NCBI GenBank assembly: GCA_017460915.1
Contig: JAFUAA010000046.1
Span: 61,986-125,985, forward strand
DNA: 64,000 bases
Reading direction: 5' to 3'
DNA from: Bacteroidales bacterium
GTDB taxonomy: Bacteria; Bacteroidota; Bacteroidia; Bacteroidales; F082
The stretch's first letter is position 1. Every line of letters starts with the position of its first letter. Position numbers and translations under genes: made by a program. A model generated the notes under the pieces. That model saw nothing but the letters and a program-made list of their open reading frames with translations, was not told where the DNA came from and ran no database searches. Below are positions 57,871 through 64,000 of the stretch, one piece after another.

Positions 57871-58902
57871 ATGGAAAACACCTTTGACCCCAACGCCGCA
57901 GCCGTCGCCGATTCGGGCATCTACGGCCTGCCCTGCTCCGCCGAGGACGCACAAATCATCATCATACCCGTCGAATGGGAACTCACCACGAGCTACAACC
58001 GTGGCACCGTCGACGGCCCTGCCGCCATCATGGAAGCCTCTTTGCAAGTCGACCTTTGCCACCACGACTATCCCGACCTTTGGCAGAAAGGCATCTGGAT
58101 GGACGAATTCCCGAAAGAACTCCGCGCATTGCACGACGAACTGGCACCGCTGAGCGAGGACATCATCAACGCCCTGTATGAGGGCACAATCGACGACGAA
58201 CCAGAGCGTTACGCCGAACTTTACGCCCGCATCGAAGCCGCCACGGAAAGAAAAAACGCTTGGCTTCGCGAACGCATCGCCCATTGGAAAGCCCAAGGCA
58301 AGATGGTGGGACTGTTGGGCGGCGACCACAGCTGTCCCCTCGCCTACCATCAATACCTTCATGAAAAAGGTGTGGAATACGGTATCCTGCATGCCGATGC
58401 CCACTGCGACCTGCGCGACGCCTTCGAAGGCTTCAAATATTCTCACGCCTCGATTTTCTTCAACACGCTGAAATCCAACAATGTGAAGAAACTCGTCCAA
58501 GTCGGCATCCGCGACTACTGTCATCAGGAAAAAGCCTTGGCTGAGAGCCAACCCAATAGAATAAAGGTGTTCTTCGACCGCGACTGCCGCCGGCGCATCT
58601 TTGAAGGCGAAACTTGGAAAAATATTGTGGATGAGATGGTTGCGGCGTTGCCCGATAAGGTCTATCTCTCCATCGACATCGACGCCCTCGACCCGAAACT
58701 CTGTCCCAACACGGGCACGCCCGTCCCTGGCGGCCTCGAATACGAAGAACTGATGTACCTGCTCAACCGCATCCGCGAGACGGGCAAGGACATCATCGGC
58801 TTCGACCTCTGCGAGGTCTCCCCCGCCCCCGACGGCGGCGACTGGGACGGCAACGTGGGCGCCCGCGTGCTGTTCCACCTCTGTGGCGTGGCTTCGAAAT
58901 AA
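57871..58902 (+). CDS. agmatinase/arginase-family ureohydrolase
   Basis: The product is 343 residues. The binuclear manganese motifs are complete: LLGGDHSCPLAYHQ, LHADAHCDLRDAFEG and LSIDIDALDPKLCP, with GGLEYEELMYLL after them. An insertion of about 60 residues between the N-terminal strand and GGDHS makes it longer than classical SpeB. Agmatinase (agmatine to putrescine and urea) is the likely activity and would complete the pathway begun by speA at 8687-10573. Related family members act on other guanidino compounds. Confidence 0.88.
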   Translation: MENTFDPNAAAVADSGIYGLPCSAEDAQIIIIPVEWELTTSYNRGTVDGPAAIMEASLQVDLCHHDYPDLWQKGIWMDEFPKELRALHDELAPLSEDIINALYEGTIDDEPERYAELYARIEAATERKNAWLRERIAHWKAQGKMVGLLGGDHSCPLAYHQYLHEKGVEYGILHADAHCDLRDAFEGFKYSHASIFFNTLKSNNVKKLVQVGIRDYCHQEKALAESQPNRIKVFFDRDCRRRIFEGETWKNIVDEMVAALPDKVYLSIDIDALDPKLCPNTGTPVPGGLEYEELMYLLNRIRETGKDIIGFDLCEVSPAPDGGDWDGNVGARVLFHLCGVASK

Positions 58903-59038
58903 CACCCAATGGCCAACACCTTACTTCGGCGAAATCATCGCCCTCATATTTGAGGAATGACAAAGGAAACGGCAGCCTTTGCACCAAAAGCCGCACGACA
59001 GCTCATACTTTATTCCTACATTAAATATGAACAGTTAC

Positions 59039-59680
59039 TTAATATATCTCACTCCGCCATCTGAGCGGCCTCGCCGGATGCTCCTCGTCCACTCTGCGGA
59101 ACGTCGAGCTTTGATGGAGGTCCTTTCGCCCCGTGCCTACAGTATCCGTAATGACAAGGCATTTCATCTCATACCCTTTGTTGAGGATGTTAAAGTTGAC
59201 ATAGCCGTTCAGTATGGCCTCAGGCAAGTCACCCACCTTCTCGAAGACCGCCTTGCTGGCCGCTTCAGGAATGGTAATCAGGTTTTCGCCGTAAGGATTC
59301 TCCTCCGCTTCCTTCAGCGTGTACTTCGCTCTGTCCACTAGGGTCTCTCCATTGAAATCCACGCTGAGTTTGTTTCCACGCTCAAAACGAAGCACCATGC
59401 ACCAGGTCACCTTACATGACAAGTCACCAAACTCACAACGGGTATGTAGCCACTGCCCGGAACCTATCAAACTGTCTGGATGAAAAGCTTCATATTTTGG
59501 GTTTTGTTCTTAAAAACCTTCAGCGAGTGTTGATGTGTCGATGGAGACGGATGTTTGGATTTCATTGTTCTTTTGTGAGGAATGTCCTTTAGGGTTTCCT
59601 TCATGGCATCTTGTCAGCAGTAGGGCGGCCAAAGCCGCCACTGCTGCTGCGAGCATTAAATAATACGATAATTTTTTCAT
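59039..59680 (-). pseudogene. lipoprotein gene with an in-frame stop codon
   Basis: From the ATG at 59680 one frame runs 213 codons to TAG at 59039-59041 apart from a single TAA at codon 57 (59510-59512). Before it: signal and lipobox (LMLAAAVAALAALLLTRC), then NEIQTSVSIDTSTLAEGF. After it, in the same frame: QNPKYEAFHPDSLIGSGQW, FGDLSCKVTWCMVLRFERGNKLSVDFNG, AASKAVFEKVGDLPEAILNGYVNFNIL. Continuity of the frame and of protein-like sequence on both sides argues for a nonsense mutation. A separate gene starting at TTG 59470 is less likely. The family is unknown. It starts four bases after the previous gene. Confidence 0.75.
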
Positions 59681-59683
59681 AGC

Positions 59684-62250
59684 CTATTTAACAACAGTTA
59701 TTCGTTTCGTATAGGAAAGATTTTCTGCATCTATAATGCGCACCAAATAAATCCCTTCTGGCAAATCAACTACGTTAAGGTCATTTGTTCCCTGAACAAT
59801 CTTTACTAACTGTCCAAGGGTATTGTAAACCCGCATTTCAGATGCAATAATGCCATCTATGCAGACAATACTGTTTGCAGGATTAGGGAATACGGCAATC
59901 TTTTTCTCAACTTCATTTTCATTGATGCCCTCTGTTTGTTGACAATACACAATATTATACGATCGCGAAACATCGCCATCGCTATAAACCGCCAACACAT
60001 GGTATTTCAGCTGTCCACCGCCCGAATAAGGGTCGGTGTATTCCGTTTCGGTAATCAAGTCACTAATCAAATCATCACCTCTATAGACTTGATAACCCAC
60101 CAACACCTCGTCGGGCTTCAGTTCAGGCTCGTTCCAGCGAAGAGCAATGCTATTATGGTTGCAACCCGTTACTTCACAATCCATCACCGGAGAGTGTTGG
60201 CTGTGCCAATCTGGCCTGAAATGATGGAAATAGGTAGTCACCAAGGTCTCGCCATAGTCACGGTAATAGTCAATCCAAATCTTTCCGCTGTTGGCATAGA
60301 TAATTGAATTCTCCCTCTTTATGGAATAGAAGACACCTGGCTCGTGGTCAACCATAAACTCCCAGTTGTCCATAACATACACATCACCAATAATCAATGA
60401 ATCAACAGTCATCACCATCTGTTGGTGCTGTCCGTAATCGGGGCTGAAGAACAGCTTGTACGACATGATATAATAATTTGGATCGTCGTACGATGGATAA
60501 TAGGTGTATAGCTCGCCCTCGTTCGCGCCTGCCCTCATGTTCAAGAAGTCTTGTTCTGAGTAATAAACCGTGTCTATTGTCTGGTTGAAATCCATCGAGT
60601 GGGTAAGGTAATACGATGACAATGCGTAAGAATAACTCCCTTTGAAAAACTCACCGACATTCCAACCTGCCTCATTGGACCCCCAAAAGGCAGGGATGCC
60701 CATGGTTTCAAAATGATTCCCGTAATCATAACTAATTCTCAGTTCCTCAGGATTGGTATTTCTTTTGAGAAGCACGCCAGGTGCTTTCATGAAAGTCCAA
60801 TACTCATCTGAGTAAGATGACAGGTCGTCGATGGCTTCCCAAGTGTGGCCGTAGTCCATGCTTCTATACAGCTTGTTCGTCTGGCTGGCTCCATCGTCTT
60901 TGTTATAAAGCACCCCAGATGTGGCATCGGTGATGAGGACGCCAACACCCATCGCTTCCGGGTCATCAATGAAGTAAGAATAGGGTAGTTCGACCTTTTT
61001 GCCGTGTTCGGTGTAATGAGCCAAGTTCCTAATGCCAGAACCGCCATTGTTGTCTTCCCAGCCTACAAAGGAATAGAACTCACCATACAAAGGCTGTTTG
61101 TGCTCAATACCTTTTTCGAATGGCAAAGTCGAAAGCAAATGTTTTGTGTTTTTCTCATGTTCAATAATTGATTTTGGCAGCACCTCTTTATGTTTCTTAA
61201 ACCATACTGGAAGATTAGCTTTACAAACACTATCTTCTTCCATCAAATAGTATATGTCTCCGACATCGATGATATAGAATATACTATCTTGATAAGTTAG
61301 GTTTTCATCTGAAAGTTGGGTGGCATACCACTCTAAGGCATCCTCATATTTTTTCATGTTTACATCACAACGCGCGGAAAGGAAATCCGCCAATTGTTTT
61401 AATGCATCGTGTTGTTGGATGGTTTCATTTGTCAGATAATAGCTTTTCAGATTCGAATAATCCTTATCAAGACAGTTTTCTATACGAAGCAATTCTTTCA
61501 ATGCTGAAATGGCTACCCAATCCTCTGGATAATCAGAAATAACATGCAAGAATCCTGATTTTGCCTTAACATATAAAGAATCCTCAAAATCTTGTACGGC
61601 CTGCTCATAAAGCATTTCACTTTCTGTCAGTCCTTCCCCTGATTTGGCAATGTTCCAAAAAGGAAGCCTTTCAAAACGGTTTGGGACATTGAAAACAACA
61701 TTAGGGTTAAAGCCTATATTGCCATCCCAATTATTGTATTTGACATTGAATTGACTAGTTGAAGTAGTTGAAACCGCCGCCCCATTCGCCTCATAACACA
61801 TCCAATAGTCTCCATTATTATTGCCAATGAATTTGTTATAATTGCATTTTGGAAAAGCATTATTGTTTTGCAATTCATAACTTGAAACGTTTTGTAACCG
61901 AATTGCGGAGTTTGATGTAGCTCTTGACAATTCGTATGTGGGATATTCAAAAGGTATACAATCAATAAACTCACAATTGTTGACAAAGGCACTTGTCGTA
62001 GGCAAAACTCCTCCGACAGGAATTCCAACTATGGAAGTCTTGCTAACCACTAATCCAGAACGGTCAAAATTCGAATTAACAACAGAAAAACAAGTATGGT
62101 CGGCACAAACATTGCTTGATTTTTCAAAGTTACAATTCGTCACATACATATTCACTGCGGTTGTATACACCTCTGTCATGGAAAAACTCAGATTATTAAG
62201 GGTATAGGTTTTGTTCGCTACAAAAGAAGGGTTTGAAAACTTAACATTCA
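59684..62250 (-). pseudogene. T9SS surface protein lacking its own N-terminus (beta-helix and TPR-like segments)
   Basis: The frame encodes about 855 protein-like residues: beta-helix strands (TYTLNNLSFSM, VNMYVTNCNFEKSSNVC, CFSVVNSNFDRSGLVVSKT, TSAFVNNCEFIDC), a TPR-like helical part (MLYEQAVQDFEDSLYVKAKSGFLHVISDYPEDWVAI), a sialidase/BNR-like part (KLYRSMDYGHTWEAIDD, RISYDYGNHFETMG, LFFSPDYGQHQQ), a fibronectin III-like domain (NSIALRWNEPELKPDEVLVGYQVYRGDDL) and a T9SS sorting domain (IAVFPNPANSIVCIDG, GIYLVRIIDAEN). It has no signal peptide: the frame upstream of about 62250 is merely the shifted reading of the propeptide fragment at 62241-62510. Confidence 0.7.
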
Positions 62251-62510
62251 GGGATGCCAACGGTTTGGGACCTTCCAGCTCCAGGAATAGAAAGTCTCTG
62301 ATAAACGGCGTTGCCTTCGTTGATGGATTCTGTGTTGAATCCCTTCGTATCAAAAAGTACACGGATGCTTTGGTTGTTGCTTTCAGTGACTGTGGCCTTG
62401 ATTTCTTTAGGCGTAGAACTACCCAAGTTCACCCAATTTTGAGCGTTTGTTATCCCTCCTATCATGAATAACTGAAGTGAAAGGATAAAATATTGTATAT
62501 ACTTTTTCAT
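62241..62510 (-). pseudogene. signal peptide and C25 (gingipain-like) propeptide fragment
   Basis: The first 85 codons from 62510 encode a signal peptide (MKKYIQYFILSLQLFMIGG) and a propeptide start (IRVLFDTKGFNTESINEGNAV, YQRLSIPGAGRSQTVGIPE) very like those of Bacteroidota C25 cysteine peptidases, where GxPELP follows. Here it ends in a stop one codon after GIPE. The beta-helix protein continues in the neighbouring frame. The C25 catalytic domain is missing. A deletion/recombination between two T9SS genes is inferred. Confidence 0.65.
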
Positions 62511-62731
62511 TTTACTGTTTTTTTTAATTGTTTTGCATTGTGTGTATTAGAACAACGGAAAAAGTTTGGAATCTCAACAATGATTCCATTTTGTTCCGCT
62601 TGGTGTATTAAGATTCATGGCAACCTCATTCGTAAGCAGCCTTTTTTCATACACCTTGTTTTAGGCCTTACCAAGGAGGTCAAATCCAATGATTTTTTCT
62701 TCCCTTTCATAGCATAATAGTTTTTCTAAGA
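62511..62731. other. AT-rich gap without a gene
   Basis: About 220 bases between the propeptide fragment and the small secreted protein; no gene, hairpin or promoter element was recognised. Confidence 0.5.
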
Positions 62732-63121
62732 TTAATCCATTACCGTAAATTCACCATAATACACATCCCCATTGGAGAGTGTAAAGGTGACAATGTAATT
62801 CCCTGCGTTGGGAATGTAGACCTGCAAACCATTTGGTGTAAGCACTGAAAGACATTGCACCGAAACACCAGCAGCAATGGCAACTTCCACAGAGACTTGA
62901 CCAAGGTTTTCAAAGAATACCACAGCAAGCACATTGCCATTAATAATAGGATTGATGGAACTACTCTTGTCCGAACTACCACACCCTGTACTTTCCTTTA
63001 ATTCTATTGGCACTGGACGTTCATCTTTCTCATTTCCTTTTCCTACTGTACTATTTGCATAGCAGAACGCTCCCGAAAGGATCAAGCAGAGCATCAGAAT
63101 CATTTGTTTTAATTTAATCAT
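62732..63121 (-). CDS. small secreted protein, DUF3244-like
   Basis: The product is 129 residues with a signal peptide (MILMLCLILSGAFCYA). The mature part has a proline/charge-rich start (DERPVPIELKES) and a single beta-sandwich-like domain (INPIINGNVLAVVFFENLGQVSVEVAIAAG, VYIPNAGNYIVTFTLSNGDVYYGEFTV). The pattern resembles the Bacteroidota family DUF3244. Function is unknown; it is often beside peptidase genes, as it is here beside the C25-type fragment. Confidence 0.72.
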   Translation of the reverse strand: MIKLKQMILMLCLILSGAFCYANSTVGKGNEKDERPVPIELKESTGCGSSDKSSSINPIINGNVLAVVFFENLGQVSVEVAIAAGVSVQCLSVLTPNGLQVYIPNAGNYIVTFTLSNGDVYYGEFTVMD

Positions 63122-63430
63122 AGTTTTGCGTTTTAAGAGTGGTACATTTTTTTGCTAAAAATTTCGATTGCAAAATTATGCAAAATTGTAGCAACGAAGT
63201 TATTACTTTGTTGGAAAATTTTTTTTGAATTAATCCATGGGTAGTGGTAATGCTTGATAATCAATAATTTTAAAAAAAAGCACCAGTTTTTTCCAACTTT
63301 TCTCCATCATCCCCCATGTAATTAAGTCCAAAGAAAAGGAAGTGTGCTAGCCACGGCCGACATGCGGGAAACACATTACATAGATAGATGAATACCAATA
63401 TATTAACTGGTAACTGACAACTGGTAACTC
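63122..63430. other. AT-rich intergenic region
   Basis: The gap of about 310 bases includes the promoter element for the small secreted protein (63171-63178) and A/T-rich runs. No gene is seen. Confidence 0.5.
63171..63178 (-). promoter_or_regulatory. -7 promoter element for the small secreted protein
   Basis: TAATTTTG on the minus strand, 49 nt before the ATG at 63121. Confidence 0.5.
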
Positions 63431-64000
63431 CTACCTAATCACTTCCCAATGCCCTCCCTTGTCGGGTCCAACACGACGAATAATACCCTCTTCCTGTAAC
63501 CTATTGGTGATGTTTACGATAGACCGCCTCGAAACGCCAATTCTCTCTGCCATTTCAGCAGTGGTTATTTCGGGTCTTTCCTTAATCAAATCCACAATTT
63601 TCTGTGAATTTTTCTGTGAATGATGCTGTGTTTCGTCCCATGCAACTTCACTCAAAACCCCGTCTGGAGAGCCCACAAGCCCTTCCGCCACCCTCAAAAC
63701 CAGCTCTGTCACGCTTTCTTTCACCCCAAGTTTCTCCTGCAAGCTCTCGTTTTGTTTCTTGATTCCCGAGTAAGTCCGGCTTCTCAAGGCCGCTATCTCG
63801 CCTTCTCCCACCCCCATCAAATGCAGGTGGCAAAGCGCCAAGTCGCTGTGCCTCAAACTCGGGCAGCGGCTCAAAAGCGCATTGTCCAAGCCTGCGTAAT
63901 GCCGCTCCACGGTCAGGCGCTCAATTTCCCCTTTGAGTTTCGCCCCCGTGTCGCTGCTCCTGTCCCCACAGACAAAAGCGATGTGTTTTCCCGCAAGTCC
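63431..64000 (-). CDS. HTH regulator with two DNA-binding segments (5' end outside window)
   Basis: The frame is open to the window end, so only the last 189 codons are seen. The first part (LSRCPSLRHSDLALCHLHLMGVGEGEIAALRSRTYSGIKKQNESLQEKLG) resembles the C-terminal LuxR-like helix-turn-helix of Bacteroidota TPR regulators. A second, winged-helix segment ends the protein (EITTAEMAERIGVSRRSIVNITNRLQEEGIIRRVG), of the kind seen in DeoR/HTH_11 proteins. A GTG at 63910 could be misread as the start but cuts into the domain. The target is unknown; the decayed surface-protein genes downstream lie on the same strand. Confidence 0.7.
   Translation of the reverse strand, partial: GLAGKHIAFVCGDRSSDTGAKLKGEIERLTVERHYAGLDNALLSRCPSLRHSDLALCHLHLMGVGEGEIAALRSRTYSGIKKQNESLQEKLGVKESVTELVLRVAEGLVGSPDGVLSEVAWDETQHHSQKNSQKIVDLIKERPEITTAEMAERIGVSRRSIVNITNRLQEEGIIRRVGPDKGGHWEVIR

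Noticed and set aside
59039-59470. A separate 143-codon gene starting at TTG 59470
   Set aside because: The same frame continues upstream to a lipoprotein signal through one TAA, so an interrupted gene explains the sequence better.

Overview
The window is a stretch of chromosome from a member of the Bacteroidota, most probably the order Bacteroidales. The signs are promoters of the form TAnnTTTG in front of most transcription units, no Shine-Dalgarno sequences, a fused FeoA-FeoB iron transporter, several secreted proteins ending in a type IX secretion (T9SS) sorting domain, TPR-containing histidine kinases, and small hairpin repeats of the REP type in many gaps. I cannot name a genus. No tRNA, rRNA, CRISPR array, prophage or intact insertion sequence was seen.

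Layout. 1-5.1 kb: clpC (5' end outside the window), a CCA-adding-type nucleotidyltransferase and miaA. 5.1-8.6 kb: a two-component pair (TPR histidine kinase and LuxR-type regulator) and a BadF/BadG-type sugar kinase. 8.7-14 kb: speA, a gap holding a PD-(D/E)XK nuclease remnant, an acyl-CoA synthetase and an EamA-type transporter. 14-19 kb: dgt, an unrecognised secreted protein, a superfamily 1 helicase and a small VDSFPD-repeat protein. 19.3-21.9 kb: feoAB and a small cysteine-rich Feo partner. 22-27.2 kb: a minus-strand operon behind a cobalamin riboswitch, with two T9SS proteins, a BtuG-like beta-propeller lipoprotein, a Cys-rich mini-protein and a periplasmic-binding lipoprotein; it is probably a vitamin B12 capture locus. 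27.3-31.8 kb: a surface protein with eight InlB-type repeats and a T9SS subtilase. 31.9-38.6 kb: housekeeping genes (trmD, rplS, aroC, smpB), a GltS-like transporter, a two-gene chromate transporter and a frameshifted gene. 38.6-47.2 kb: envelope genes (beta-helix lipoprotein, M23 peptidase, a sulfatase-fold protein with altered active-site positions, MscS channel, eIF1-like factor, esterase).

47.2-54.1 kb is the most unusual part. Six minus-strand genes encode two FHA proteins, a secreted caspase-like protease, a membrane-anchored PP2C phosphatase, a transmembrane Ser/Thr kinase with a Fib_succ_major/lectin-like outer domain, and an acidic membrane-anchored protein with aspartate-rich DxDGDG repeats. 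Together they look like a complete eukaryote-like phosphorylation circuit wired to a caspase-like effector.

54.4-58.9 kb: a sigma-54 response regulator, a coiled-coil lipoprotein, an MBL-fold hydrolase and an agmatinase-family enzyme, which could act on the agmatine made by speA. 59-64 kb is AT-richer and eroded: a lipoprotein gene with an in-frame stop, a T9SS gene whose C25-type propeptide is joined out of frame to a beta-helix segment, a small secreted protein, and the end of an HTH regulator that runs out of the window.
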